Notes under the pieces: generated by a model
The model's input: the letters and a program-made list of their open reading frames with translations, nothing else
The model's database searches: none
Told to the model about the DNA's origin: nothing
Shown here: positions 45,730-55,345 of the stretch, piece by piece
Layout of the letters: each line of letters begins with the position of its first letter
Position numbering within the stretch: the stretch's first letter is position 1
Source of the DNA: Bifidobacterium breve DSM 20213 = JCM 1192
GTDB taxonomy: Bacteria > Actinomycetota > Actinomycetes > Actinomycetales > Bifidobacteriaceae
Reading direction: 5' to 3'
DNA: 64,000 nt
Assembly: GCF_001025175.1 (NCBI RefSeq)
Contig: NZ_AP012324.1
Coordinates: 1,240,001 to 1,304,000, forward strand
Program-made: the position numbers and the translations under genes

Positions 45730-48700
45730 TCAGCGAATACGCAGCGTGGCGAGCTGGAACGGCGCCAACGAGACGACCGCACCGTCGGCAGGCATCGGCT
45801 CGTCGCCGGCGAGCGCGCGCGGCAATTCGGTGTCCAGTTCCGGCTCCTCCATGAGATTCACCTCCTGCACGCTGGCCTTGGCATCGGCGAGAGCGGCGTC
45901 AAGGCGTAGTGCGGCCGCGGCATTGCCACCGGCGGCCTCGTACAGGCGCACAATCAGATCGTCGGAACCGTCATCGGCGAGCTTGACCCAGTCCAATACG
46001 ATGGCGCCGGTGACGTCGGCGAGCGAGACCAGCGGGGCCAAGTCAGGCAACTCCCCTATTACAGGGCTGTTGAGTCGCGCCGCCTCGTCCAGCACTGCGT
46101 TCATATCGGCGTCAGCGACCAGAGACCATGCGAAGGAGTGCGTGCCTTGGTCGGTGTGTGGATCGGGGTACAGCGGTGCGGACAGCAGCGACAGTCGCAC
46201 CATGGTGCCGCGGCCGGCGCCGTGCGCCGCGTCGGCGTGGGTGGGGCTGACATCGGAGCCGTAGGTGGAGGCGTTGACCACAGCGGCGGCATAGTCGGCA
46301 TCGGCGATACGTACGAAGCGGTGTGTGCAGCTTTCGAATTTGGCATCATCGCTGCGCGTGTTCTTATTGATCGGGCGTTCGACCAGGCCGTACTGGCATT
46401 CATATTGCGCGTTCACCGCTTGCACGGTGACCGGCATATCCACTTTGAGGAACTGTTCGACGGCATGCCAGTCCACATCGGCGGTGAAGTCCAGTGTAGC
46501 GGAGCCCGGCCTTAAGGCAATGCCCGTACGAATTTCAACGCCCTTCGCGCGAGTGACAGCATGCACGACGGCCCCACCGTTGGCGGTTTCATCCACGCTT
46601 GTAATCGATGCCTCGCTGAGCGCGTTGGCGGTGAGGAACGCATCGCGTTGAATATCCCAGGCGTCCCAGTGGAAGGGTTCGTCTTTGAGCATTTCGTAGC
46701 GGCCCAGTCGGGTGCCGGCTGGCACCAGTTCACGATTGGCTCGCTGATCGACGATTGACGAAACGGTGCCGTCGGCTTCAATGCGCACGTGCAGTTGGCC
46801 GTTGTCGAGCACAATCGCATCGCCGTCATGGGTAACGGCGACCCGAGCCATGGATGCGGTTCCCGCTTCGGCTCGGCTCGAAGCCGGGCGTACCACCCAC
46901 GCCTCACAGGCTTGGCGGGAATATGGGGCGATTACGGCGTCGGTTATGGTTGCGTCATCGGGTTCCACGGCTGCGATCGCGCGCCCGGCTTCAAGGGCGA
47001 TCTCGTTCAGCCGAGCGACGTCACGCGCGTATTCGACCCGCGCCTGACGGTGTACCCATGCGATGGCCGAACCGGGCAGAATGTCGTGGAACTGGTTCAG
47101 GAGCAGCGTTTTCCAAATACGGTCCAGCTCTTCGCGCGGATAGACATAGTCCGGGTTCTTGATGCGGGCCGCGGCGCACAGGTATTCAGCGACGCGCAGC
47201 ATCGACTCCTCCTGGCGGCAGCCACGCTTCATGTCCTGCTGGGCGGTGAGGGTGGCACGGTGCAGTTCAAGGTACAGTTCGCCCTTGAACACCGGGGTCT
47301 CTCCTTGCGCATCGTCGACGATATCCTTACGCACGCGGTCGAACAGTTGGTCGGGAGTACCGAATTCGATCTTCGGCACGCCGGCGAGATCATGGTCGCG
47401 GCGGATGCGCGCGGTCATCTCACGGGTGGGACCGCCACCGCCATCGCCGAAGCCGTACAGCAGAATCGCGTTACGGGAGAGGTCCTTGTCCAGGAAGTTG
47501 CGCTGCGAATACATCAGCTCATGCATGCTCATCCACGAGCAGTAGGTATCCGAGGGCGGGAAGTGCGTGAGAATACGCGTGCCATCGATGCCCTCCCACA
47601 TGAACGAATGGTGCGGGAACTTGGTGGTGTCGTTCCACGAGATCTTCTGCGTGAGGAACCAGTCGAATCCTGCACGACGGGCGATCTGCGGCCAAGAGCC
47701 GGTGTAGCCGAAACTGTCCGGTAGCCAGATGCCACGCGGCGTGACGCCGAGATGCTCCTTGAAATATCGGCGGCCGAACGTGATCTGCCGCACCAATGAT
47801 TCGCCGGAAGGAATCATGTTGTCAGATTCCACCCACATGCCGCCGACCGGGATGAACCGGCCTTCTTCGATGCGCCGCTTCATTCGTGCGAACAGGTCGG
47901 GATGTTCCTCTTCCAGCCATGCGTACTGTTGGGCGGAACTCATCGCATACGTGAAGTCCGGGTCTTCGTCCATTAAAGCCAGCACGTTGGATACGGTACG
48001 GGCCACTTTGCGGCGGGTCTCGCGCACCGGCCATAGCCATGCGGAGTCGATATGCGCATGGCCGATGGCAATGTGGTTGATTGCGCTGGATGCAGCCGGT
48101 TCGGCGAGCACGCCGGCGAGCGCCGCACGGGCTGCCGGCACGGTTTCCAAGTCGCGTTCATCGTAGATGTTCAAGGAGCGTTGCAGCGCTTTGGCGAGCT
48201 GCCAGTAGCGCGGGTCGTCGTCTTTGAGTTCGCGAATCAGGGAAGATACGGTTTCCAAGTCCATGTCATAGGCGAACACGTCTTCGTTGAAGATGGTGAT
48301 ATCCATGCGACTCAGTGTGTATGGGAAGTCACAGGTGCCGGTGGCCTCTTCGCCGAGTTCGGTGGGTGAGAACGGGGTGGGGCCTTCGACGAATGGGTTG
48401 GAGGCGGCTTCGATATAGACGGTGAAGTCGCCATGTTCATCGAGTTCTACGGTGCTGCTGCCGTCCGCGTAGACGAGTGGAATCCAGTGGTTGCGTGGGT
48501 TCGCGGATTTGATGGCGGTGCCGTCGGCACGATAGACAAGTCCCTCGGATTGGAATCCGGGGCCGCGGTGATCGAGCCAGCCGAAGTCTACCATGAGTTC
48601 GACTTTTCGTCCTTTGACCGCCGCCATGTCGATGTGGCCGTTCACCTCGAACCATGTGGTGCCCCATGTGGTGCCCCAGACGCCGGGAACGCGGAAAGGT

Positions 48701-48879
48701 TCGAAGGGCACTTGGCCGTTGCGCACTTTGGCTAGAAATTCGCTGGAGGGCACCGGTTCACCAGGATTGTGGAACGAACGCAAGGTGCATGCGGCAAGTG
48801 TGGTGTGGATATGCGGTTTGACGCGCTGCTGCATGACGCGGTCGCAGCGCTCCAACTGCTGATTGGGCAGAAGAAACAT
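45730..48879 (-). CDS. GH38 alpha-mannosidase (downstream paralogue)
   Basis: A 1049-residue retaining alpha-mannosidase, with no signal peptide. The zinc site and catalytic core are clear: IAIGHAHIDSAWLWPVRETR supplies the metal-binding His and Asp, and GIWLPDSFGYTGSWPQIARR the nucleophile Asp. FPHHSFMWEGIDGTRILTHF and LLNQFHDILPGSAIAWVHRQ are further GH38 blocks. The C-terminal beta-sandwich region runs to the end. The ATG at 48879 with AAGGAG upstream is preferred; the longer open frame is non-coding. It lies 130 bases after its paralogue and would trim alpha-1,2/1,3/1,6 mannose of imported glycans. Confidence 0.92.
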   Translation of the reverse strand: MFLLPNQQLERCDRVMQQRVKPHIHTTLAACTLRSFHNPGEPVPSSEFLAKVRNGQVPFEPFRVPGVWGTTWGTTWFEVNGHIDMAAVKGRKVELMVDFGWLDHRGPGFQSEGLVYRADGTAIKSANPRNHWIPLVYADGSSTVELDEHGDFTVYIEAASNPFVEGPTPFSPTELGEEATGTCDFPYTLSRMDITIFNEDVFAYDMDLETVSSLIRELKDDDPRYWQLAKALQRSLNIYDERDLETVPAARAALAGVLAEPAASSAINHIAIGHAHIDSAWLWPVRETRRKVARTVSNVLALMDEDPDFTYAMSSAQQYAWLEEEHPDLFARMKRRIEEGRFIPVGGMWVESDNMIPSGESLVRQITFGRRYFKEHLGVTPRGIWLPDSFGYTGSWPQIARRAGFDWFLTQKISWNDTTKFPHHSFMWEGIDGTRILTHFPPSDTYCSWMSMHELMYSQRNFLDKDLSRNAILLYGFGDGGGGPTREMTARIRRDHDLAGVPKIEFGTPDQLFDRVRKDIVDDAQGETPVFKGELYLELHRATLTAQQDMKRGCRQEESMLRVAEYLCAAARIKNPDYVYPREELDRIWKTLLLNQFHDILPGSAIAWVHRQARVEYARDVARLNEIALEAGRAIAAVEPDDATITDAVIAPYSRQACEAWVVRPASSRAEAGTASMARVAVTHDGDAIVLDNGQLHVRIEADGTVSSIVDQRANRELVPAGTRLGRYEMLKDEPFHWDAWDIQRDAFLTANALSEASITSVDETANGGAVVHAVTRAKGVEIRTGIALRPGSATLDFTADVDWHAVEQFLKVDMPVTVQAVNAQYECQYGLVERPINKNTRSDDAKFESCTHRFVRIADADYAAAVVNASTYGSDVSPTHADAAHGAGRGTMVRLSLLSAPLYPDPHTDQGTHSFAWSLVADADMNAVLDEAARLNSPVIGELPDLAPLVSLADVTGAIVLDWVKLADDGSDDLIVRLYEAAGGNAAAALRLDAALADAKASVQEVNLMEEPELDTELPRALAGDEPMPADGAVVSLAPFQLATLRIR

Positions 48880-48963
48880 GGAGGGTTCTCCTTTGCTGTG
48901 TCTGGTGGGAATGATGGAAATGATGGGTGTGGTGGTAATTTGGAAAACCGTAATACGACATGT

Positions 48964-48994
48964 TTCTGCCTCCTCATGGTTCGAGGAGGCAGAA
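48964..48994 (-). other. Hairpin between the two GH38 genes
   Basis: A 12-bp stem (48964-48975 with 48983-48994), 7-nt loop, 15 bases after the upstream GH38 stop. Without a T-run it may stabilise or partly attenuate the transcript rather than end it. Confidence 0.5.
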
Positions 48995-49009
48995 GCATCA
49001 GATGGGAAT

Positions 49010-52000
49010 TCAGCGCGTGATGCGCAGGGTGGCGAGCTGGAACGGGCCAAAGTGCAGCGTGGCACCTTCGGCGTTCTGCCTACCGTCTTGCAGCGCGACT
49101 GGAAGGTCGGCGGCCAAATCGTCGCCTTCCAGCACATTGGTCTCATGCACCGAAGCGCCTGCAAGCGCCGGGCAGACGTGCAGCATGGCATCGGCCTGGC
49201 CGCCGGCCGCCTCATAGGCACGTACGATCAGGTCGCCGGAACCATCATCGGCCAGCTTCATCCAGTCCAGCACCACGGTACCATTGACGGACTCGATCGA
49301 GGCGAGCGGCGTGATATCGGGCACATCATGGAGTACCGGTGCGTTGAGCACACCGGCGGCGTCAAGCGCACGGTCCACCGTGGCGTCGGCCACCACGGAC
49401 CAGTCGAACTCGTGCGAGCCGATATCGGTGCGCGGGTCGGGGAAGGTCGGTGCGGAGAGCAATGACAGTCGGAACATAGTGCCCGAGTCACGACCTTCGG
49501 CAACGTTCCCGGCGATCGGTGAGGCATCGGACCCGTATACCGATCCGTTGATGACGGCCACGGCGTAACCGGCATCACCGATAATGGCGAAACGGTTCGT
49601 GCTGCTCTCATACTTGGCTTCGTCGGATGCGGTGTTTTTGACAATTGGGCGGCGGACCAGACCATACTGGCAGTCGTAGGTCGCCTGATCGGCCACAATG
49701 CCCAGAGGCAGATCGACCTTGAGGAAGCGCTCGCGTTCGTGCCAATCGATATCGGCATGGAAGTCGAGCGTGTGCGAGCCGGGGCGTAGCGTGATGGTGG
49801 TGGTAATGACGGTGTCACCGTCGGCGGTATGCATGTGGACCTGTGCCGCACCGTTTTCGGTATTCACCGACTCGATTGATCCGGTCACGGCATTCGCCAT
49901 GAGCAGGGATTCGCGTTCGATCTCCCACGCATCCCAAACGGCGGGCTCGTCCTTCAACAGCTCGTATCGGCCCAGTCGGGTGCCGGCCGGGACCAGTTCA
50001 TGGTTATGCTCCTCATCAAACAGCGAAGAAATCGTACCGTCGGCCTCGATGGTGACGGACAGTACGCCGTTGGCCAGAAGTACACGGCCGTTGTCCAGCG
50101 TCTGAGTCAGCACGGAAAGCGCGTCGGTCGGTTCGTTGATGCGGTTGGCACGCCAAGACGCGCCGTCATTGCGGAACTGGCTGATGCGGGCCTCGGCGAG
50201 CAAGTCGGCCTGCGGGTTGGCCTTGCGCAGCACGGCGCACATGTCTTGGGCAATTTCAGCGAGACGCTTCAGGTCACGGCGATAGTCCTCGCGGGCTTCG
50301 CGGTGCACCCATGCGATGGATGACCCCGGCAGCACGTCATGGAACTGGTTAAGCATCAGGGTCTTCCAGATACGGTCCAGTTCTTCGCGCGGATAGTCAT
50401 AGTTCGGGTCGGCCAACGTGGCGGCCGCGCCCAGGTATTCGACCGTGCGCAACAGCGATTCCTCTTGGCGGCAGCCGCGTTTCATGTCCTGTTGCGAGGT
50501 CAAGGTGCCACGGTGCAGTTCGAGGTACAGCTCGCCCTTCCAGACGGGCATTTCCGGGCCGGCGTTCTTTGCAAGCTGCCGATGCGCCTTGTCGAAGAAG
50601 TCGTTCGGCTCTTCGATGCTCACCTTGGAGACGCCTTCGAGGTTCTCGTAGCGGTGCAGGTGCTCCATCATGTTGCGCGTGGGGCCGCCACCGCCATCAC
50701 CGAAACCGAAGAGCAGAAGCGAGCGGTCGGCGAGATCCTTGTCTTGGAAGTTCTTCTCGGCGTAGTCGAGTTCCTGAACCTTGCACCAAGCAGCATAAGT
50801 ATCCGCCGGCGGGAAGTGGGTGAAGATGCGCGAGCCGTCGATGCCTTCCCACATGAACGAGTGGTGCGGGAACTTGGTGGTATCGTTCCACGAGATCTTC
50901 TGCGTGAGGAACCATTCGTACCCGGCCCGGCGGGCGATCTGCGGCCATGCGCCGGTGTAGCCGAAGCTGTCCGGCAGCCATACGCCCTTGGGCTCCACAC
51001 CGAGATGTTCCTTGAAGTATTTGCGGCCATATGCAATCTGGCGAATCAGCGATTCGCCGGCGGGCAGCATGCCATCGGCTTCCACCCACATGCCGCCGAC
51101 CGGGATGAACCGACCTCCTTCGATGCGCTGTTTCATGCGATTGAAGATGTCCGGATGATCCTCTTCCAGCCAGACGTACTGCTGGGCGGAGCTCATCGCG
51201 TATTTGAAGTCGGGGTCGGCGTCCATCAGAGCCAATGCGTTGGATACGGTGCGGGCCACCTTGCGGCGTGTCTCGCGCACCGGCCACAGCCATGCGGAGT
51301 CGATATGTGCGTGGCCGATGGCGCTGACGTTCATGGCCGAGGCGTTGGCCGGCTTGGCCAGTACGCCGGCGAGTGCTGCGCGCGCGGCTTCCACGGATTC
51401 GGGGTTGCGCTCGTCGTAGGCGTTGAGCGAACGCTGCAACGCCTTCGCGAGCTGCCAGTAGCGCGGCGACTGCTTGTCGGCGAGTTCCATCAGGGAGCTG
51501 ACCACGTCAAGATCCACGGAGTAGTTCTCGTAGCGTTCATCGAATTCGGTCAGATCGGCGGACTTGAATACGTACGGCTCATCCGGCTTGCCGGTGGCAT
51601 GGTCGCCCAGTTCAGTCTCAACGAACGGAGGTACACCGAGCAGGAGCGGGTTGCTGGCGGCTTCGAGGTACAGGGTGAAGCTGCCGTCTTCGGCGACCGA
51701 CACTTGCGCGTTGCCTTCAGCATCCATGAACGGCACCCAATAGTTGAGCGGGTGTACAGCTTTGATGGCGGTGCCGTCGGCACGGTAGACGAGGCCCTCG
51801 ATATGGCCGCCGCAGGAGTGCGGGTACCAGCCAAGGTCGAGGATGAGCTCCAGCGGTTTGCCTTTCGGGTAGCCGGCCGGCACAGTACCGGTCAGGCGGA
51901 ACCAGACCGTGCCCCATGTGGTGCCCCATTCGCTGCCGAGCGTAAACGGCTTGAAGTCGATGTCCCCTCGATTGAGCTTCGCGAAGAACTCGTCAGTGGG

Positions 52001-52129
52001 CATTGGCTCTCCGGGAATGTCAAAGGACTCCACCGCAAGCTGTGCGATCGATGGGTGGATATGAGGGTCCACGCGCTGACGCACTATGCGCTTGCACCGC
52101 TCCAGTTGCTGTTCAGGTTTCAGGAACAT
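49010..52129 (-). CDS. GH38 alpha-mannosidase (upstream paralogue)
   Basis: A 1039-residue alpha-mannosidase closely related to the next gene. Core motifs are SAIGHAHIDSAWLWPVRETR (metal His and Asp), GVWLPDSFGYTGAWPQIARR (nucleophile Asp) and MLNQFHDVLPGSSIAWVHRE. The N-terminal part differs most between the two, as does the central loop after KISWNDTTKFPHHSFM. Two copies probably split linkage preferences. The start at 52129 follows GGGGAGTG. The perfect LacI palindrome lies 100 bases upstream. Confidence 0.93.
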   Translation of the reverse strand: MFLKPEQQLERCKRIVRQRVDPHIHPSIAQLAVESFDIPGEPMPTDEFFAKLNRGDIDFKPFTLGSEWGTTWGTVWFRLTGTVPAGYPKGKPLELILDLGWYPHSCGGHIEGLVYRADGTAIKAVHPLNYWVPFMDAEGNAQVSVAEDGSFTLYLEAASNPLLLGVPPFVETELGDHATGKPDEPYVFKSADLTEFDERYENYSVDLDVVSSLMELADKQSPRYWQLAKALQRSLNAYDERNPESVEAARAALAGVLAKPANASAMNVSAIGHAHIDSAWLWPVRETRRKVARTVSNALALMDADPDFKYAMSSAQQYVWLEEDHPDIFNRMKQRIEGGRFIPVGGMWVEADGMLPAGESLIRQIAYGRKYFKEHLGVEPKGVWLPDSFGYTGAWPQIARRAGYEWFLTQKISWNDTTKFPHHSFMWEGIDGSRIFTHFPPADTYAAWCKVQELDYAEKNFQDKDLADRSLLLFGFGDGGGGPTRNMMEHLHRYENLEGVSKVSIEEPNDFFDKAHRQLAKNAGPEMPVWKGELYLELHRGTLTSQQDMKRGCRQEESLLRTVEYLGAAATLADPNYDYPREELDRIWKTLMLNQFHDVLPGSSIAWVHREAREDYRRDLKRLAEIAQDMCAVLRKANPQADLLAEARISQFRNDGASWRANRINEPTDALSVLTQTLDNGRVLLANGVLSVTIEADGTISSLFDEEHNHELVPAGTRLGRYELLKDEPAVWDAWEIERESLLMANAVTGSIESVNTENGAAQVHMHTADGDTVITTTITLRPGSHTLDFHADIDWHERERFLKVDLPLGIVADQATYDCQYGLVRRPIVKNTASDEAKYESSTNRFAIIGDAGYAVAVINGSVYGSDASPIAGNVAEGRDSGTMFRLSLLSAPTFPDPRTDIGSHEFDWSVVADATVDRALDAAGVLNAPVLHDVPDITPLASIESVNGTVVLDWMKLADDGSGDLIVRAYEAAGGQADAMLHVCPALAGASVHETNVLEGDDLAADLPVALQDGRQNAEGATLHFGPFQLATLRITR

Positions 52130-52228
52130 CTGCTGTTCACTCCCCTTATCTCTGCCGCTTGTGCGGCCACATCATTGTGCTGCCCGTTCATGGGAAACAT
52201 ATCGACATGCGCCATCGCCCGCAGAAGA

Positions 52229-52242
52229 CTAAAGCGCTTTAG
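52229..52242. promoter_or_regulatory. LacI-type operator upstream of GH38 pair
   Basis: CTAAAGCGCTTTAG, a perfect 14-base palindrome and the best copy of the locus operator. It lies between the GH38 start and the dtd stop. Confidence 0.8.
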
Positions 52243-52289
52243 TAACATATTGGAAGGAACAGGATATGATGTCAAATCATTATCGCAAT

Positions 52290-52778
52290 TCAGCGTGTTC
52301 CGTCAGGCATGTCATGCTCGGTATCGATGATGATGGTCACCGGCCCGTCATTGACCAGTCCGACCCGCATATGCGCGCCGAAACGACCTTCCTTCACCGG
52401 CACTCCCCCGGAGCGCAACGCCTCGTTGAACTTGATCCACATGAGATCGGCATGCTCGGGCTTGCCGGCCTTGATGAAGCTCGGGCGATTGCCCTTGTGC
52501 ACGTCGGCGAACAGCGTGAACTGCGAGATGGAGAGAATCTCGCCGCCGATGTCCTGAATCGAACGGTTCATCTTGCCCTGCGCATCCTCGAACACCCTGA
52601 GATTCAGAATCTTATGAGCCAACCAGGCGATCTGCTTGTCGCCGTCCTCATCGGTGACGCCCACCAGAATCAGGAATCCCGGGGCAATCTGCTGCGGCTC
52701 GAACGTGGGATCCAGCGCGCCCAATTCATTGACCACGCCCACGGACGCTTCGGATACTCGTTGCAATACGACTTTCAT
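52290..52778 (-). CDS. dtd: D-aminoacyl-tRNA deacylase
   Basis: A 162-residue DTD that frees tRNA from mis-charged D-amino acids. It starts MKVVLQRVSEASVGV. The active-site SQFTLFADVHKGNRPSF motif and the late cross-subunit Gly-cisPro region (FGAHMRVGLVNDGPVTIIID) are visible. Length fits the family. It reads toward the GH38 operon on the same strand but has its own hairpin-flanked context and is unrelated in function. Confidence 0.96.
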   Translation of the reverse strand: MKVVLQRVSEASVGVVNELGALDPTFEPQQIAPGFLILVGVTDEDGDKQIAWLAHKILNLRVFEDAQGKMNRSIQDIGGEILSISQFTLFADVHKGNRPSFIKAGKPEHADLMWIKFNEALRSGGVPVKEGRFGAHMRVGLVNDGPVTIIIDTEHDMPDGTR

Positions 52779-52801
52779 GGTTCCCTACAGTACAACGTGT
52801 A

Positions 52802-52841
52802 CAGTCACCAGCCGATAACGTACGCAACCGACTGGTGACTG
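52802..52841. other. Inverted repeat between VWA gene and dtd
   Basis: CAGTCACCAG (52802-52811) pairs with CTGGTGACTG (52832-52841) across 20 bases, between the VWA gene end and the dtd start. Terminator-like or a binding site; undecided. Confidence 0.45.
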
Positions 52842-52867
52842 GCAATACCTGCACTGCAGTTCATCGT

Positions 52868-53555
52868 TTACCACTTCATTCGACGACGAGACCGATAGTC
52901 ATCACGAACACCACCAAGAAAGTCCGGCGCGTTGAGGTCATCAAAGGTCAGCACCTCCGCACGCGGCGGTCGCGGCACAGGCAACGGCCTCAAACGAGGC
53001 TTTGATTCCCTGTCCAACGGCATGAAAATCAGTAGCGCATCGCGGTGAGATACCAAAATCACCAGCCGTCTGTTCGGCGTCGATGTTCGCGCCCAGAAAC
53101 ACAAACTCCCAATGATAGCGTTCACGCTCATGGGTAATCATCTGCTTGATCTGATGCAACGAATATCGACGACTCGCATTCTCATACCCGTCAGTAATGA
53201 TGACAAACAGCACATGTTGAGCACGGTACGCTGCCGCAGTATGTCGTTGCGTCACGATCATGCGGCCAATGGCCAGCCCAATCGCATCCAACAACGCAGT
53301 GCTACCGCGCACCCAGTAATCCCGGCTCGTCAAATCGTTCACTTCGCGGATGTTGAGGTGCTTATGCAAGGTTTCGATTCGATGATCGAACAGTAGGGTC
53401 GTTACCCTGCACTCGCCGGCAATTGTTCGCTGCTTGGACAGCATGCTGTTGAAGCCACCGATGGTGTCTGATTCCAGACCTCCCATCGATCCGCTTCTGT
53501 CGACGACGAACACCAGTTCCGTACGGCCGTTATTGCCATTGTCGTTCTTGCCCAT
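52868..53555 (-). CDS. VWA-domain protein, probably frameshifted near its end
   Basis: A single von Willebrand A domain: VFVVDRSGSMGGLE carries the MIDAS DxSxS, with VRGSTALLDAIGLAIGRM and FVIITDGYENASRR for the other metal residues. The first frame stops at 52941 after ACGGADL. An alternative frame crossing that point continues VLTFDDLNAPDFLGGVRDDY to a stop at 52868, which looks like a natural C-terminus. A one-base shift near 52950 would restore a product of about 228 residues. The N-terminal 204 residues hold the whole VWA fold, so the protein may still work. It follows the HTH gene in the same direction. Confidence 0.75.
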
Positions 53556-53698
53556 GATGGATCCTTTCGCTCATTCGCCAGCCGGATTGCCGGCGATATC
53601 AATGAGCTTCGCATCATGGGACCAGTCCTAGGTCGCTTGACAAGCGACAATACACCACGTATCGGCAGCAAGTCAGGAGACAAGCGTACCGCTCCGCA

Positions 53699-54127
53699 TC
53701 ATCGCCCAAGCAACGGCTGCTCGTATCGGAACAACATCTCGTTAATAGTGAATACATCAAACATCTCGTGGACGATGAAGAATTCCACGATCACATCGAA
53801 TTTCACGCTGTGCGACAGCGCATACCCGGCGCACGCCAATATATCTTGCGTCTCGTCAATATTCAGCCGTAAGGCAATGGCCAGCGCCAGAACCGTTTTC
53901 TTGCTGGGCATATAGCCATCGCCACAGCGAATTTTAGAGAACAGTTTGCGATTGATATTCGCTCGTTTATATACGTCCACGTCGGAATATCCTTTGGCGT
54001 CGATAAGCCTCAAGAGAATGATGTTAAAAGGTTCATCCAGATCGGAGAGCACCGCATCATCCACGTGCCCGGCGGATTTCGGCGATGGAGCTGCCGACGG
54101 TGCCGAGTAGACAGGCGTTTCATCCAT
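53699..54127 (-). CDS. HTH-domain protein paired with the VWA gene
   Basis: 142 residues. A disordered Pro/Ser/Ala start precedes a helix-turn-helix of XRE type (VDVYKRANINRKLFSKIRCG, then SKKTVLALAIALRLNIDETQ). A helical C-terminal part, FDVIVEFFIVHEMFDVFTIN, follows. This kind of protein is often coded next to VWA proteins; the joint role is unknown to me. It lies 143 bases upstream of the VWA gene. The IS-like element begins 31 bases upstream of its start and may have taken its promoter. Confidence 0.7.
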   Translation of the reverse strand: MDETPVYSAPSAAPSPKSAGHVDDAVLSDLDEPFNIILLRLIDAKGYSDVDVYKRANINRKLFSKIRCGDGYMPSKKTVLALAIALRLNIDETQDILACAGYALSHSVKFDVIVEFFIVHEMFDVFTINEMLFRYEQPLLGR

Positions 54128-54222
54128 ATCGCCCCAGGAAATCCGGCATGTCCAAGATGAATTGGCTACAATGTATTAGACAGTCCGATGGGGGACGATT
54201 GACGTGGGATTGGAGGCCGGCG

Positions 54223-54516
54223 ATGGCCGGCCCGAGGCATCCCCGCCACTACGAGGAGTCGTTCAAACGGCAGATCGTGCAGTTGTATGAGAACGGCAAG
54301 CCCTCCCGGGAGATCAGGGCCGAGTACGACATCTCGCATTCCACGCCGCACCGTTGGGTCCAGGGCATCCGCGACAGCGGCTCCACCCGGGCCACGGACA
54401 ACCGCACGCCCGGGCGGAACGAGCCGGTCGGGCCGGGGAGGCGCAACAGGCAGTTGGAGATGGAGGTGGACGTTTCAGAACGAGCGGCGCCGGCATTCGC
54501 ACGAAAGCAGGCGTGA
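54223..54516 (+). CDS. IS3-like OrfA, copy A
   Basis: About 97 residues. MAGPRHPRHYEESFKRQIVQ opens the IS3 helix-turn-helix, with GKPSREIRAEYDISHSTPHR as the recognition part, then RWVQGIRDSGS. The C-terminal zipper normally present is poorly preserved. The stop overlaps a GTG that opens orfB. Confidence 0.75.
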   Translation: MAGPRHPRHYEESFKRQIVQLYENGKPSREIRAEYDISHSTPHRWVQGIRDSGSTRATDNRTPGRNEPVGPGRRNRQLEMEVDVSERAAPAFARKQA

Positions 54517-55345
54517 TACGGGCCAACGCCGCCCGTTATCCGATATCGGCGCGATGCGGGATGCCGGGCGTTCCCCGCTCCGCCTGCTACTGGATGATCG
54601 AACATCCCGAAGCCGAGCGGGTGGGCCCGATCGCCGGCGGCGTGCGCGCGGTCCGGCGCGACGGCCATGAGCGCTGCGGCGCCGGGAAGATCAAGGCCGC
54701 GCTGGAGCGGAGGGGCGTCACCGCGTCCGGGAGACGCGTCGGCAACATCATGCGCGAACGGGGCATGCGGGCGCGTATGCGCGCAGACGGTCCGAACCGC
54801 ACAGGACGCGGGCCGACGAGGCCGGGCTCGCGAACATCCTCGGCCGCGGGTTCGACGGCTACGAGCCGCGCACCCGCCTGGCCGGTGGCCTGACGTACGT
54901 GCGCGTCGGCGGCGAGTGGGCGTACGTGTGCCTGCTGGCCGGCCTGGCGAACAGGGGCATTACCGGCCACAGCGCCGGCACGGGCCGCACCGCCGACCTG
55001 GTCATGGCCGCGTTCGCCACGCTCGGCTTCCCCCTGACCGAGGTGGAGGTGTTCCACACGGACCGGGGCGGCGGGTTCGACGACGCGAGAATCGACGGGC
55101 CGCTCGACGTGTTCGACATCGGAGGATCGCCGTCAGGGAAGGGCGACCCGTACGACAACGCCGTGGTCGAATCCACCAACAGGCTCCTGAAGAAGGGGCT
55201 CATATACCGGAACCACCACACCGGCCTGGAACAACCACGCTCCGACCTCAACGACTATGTGTGGTGGTCCGACGACCAAAGACTCCACTCCACCCCCGGA
55301 TACCGGAGCCCCAACGAATTCACACAACAAGGACTCGTCCTCTAA
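54513..55345 (+). pseudogene. IS3-like transposase OrfB, frameshifted, copy A
   Basis: The HTH_21 part (IRANAARYPISARCGMPGVP to GRRVGNIMRERGMR) and the DDE part lie in different frames; a one-base loss near 54775 separates them. In the DDE part, GGLTYVRVGGEWAYVCLLAG has Gly where IS3 transposases carry the first catalytic Asp (DxTY). FHTDRGGGFDDARID keeps the second Asp and DPYDNAVVESTNRLLKKG the Glu. Frameshift and lost Asp make it inactive on its own. Confidence 0.8.

Noticed and set aside
50339-52330. Plus-strand 663-codon frame over the upstream GH38 gene
   Set aside because: Antisense of a strongly supported alpha-mannosidase and composed like other reverse-strand shadows.
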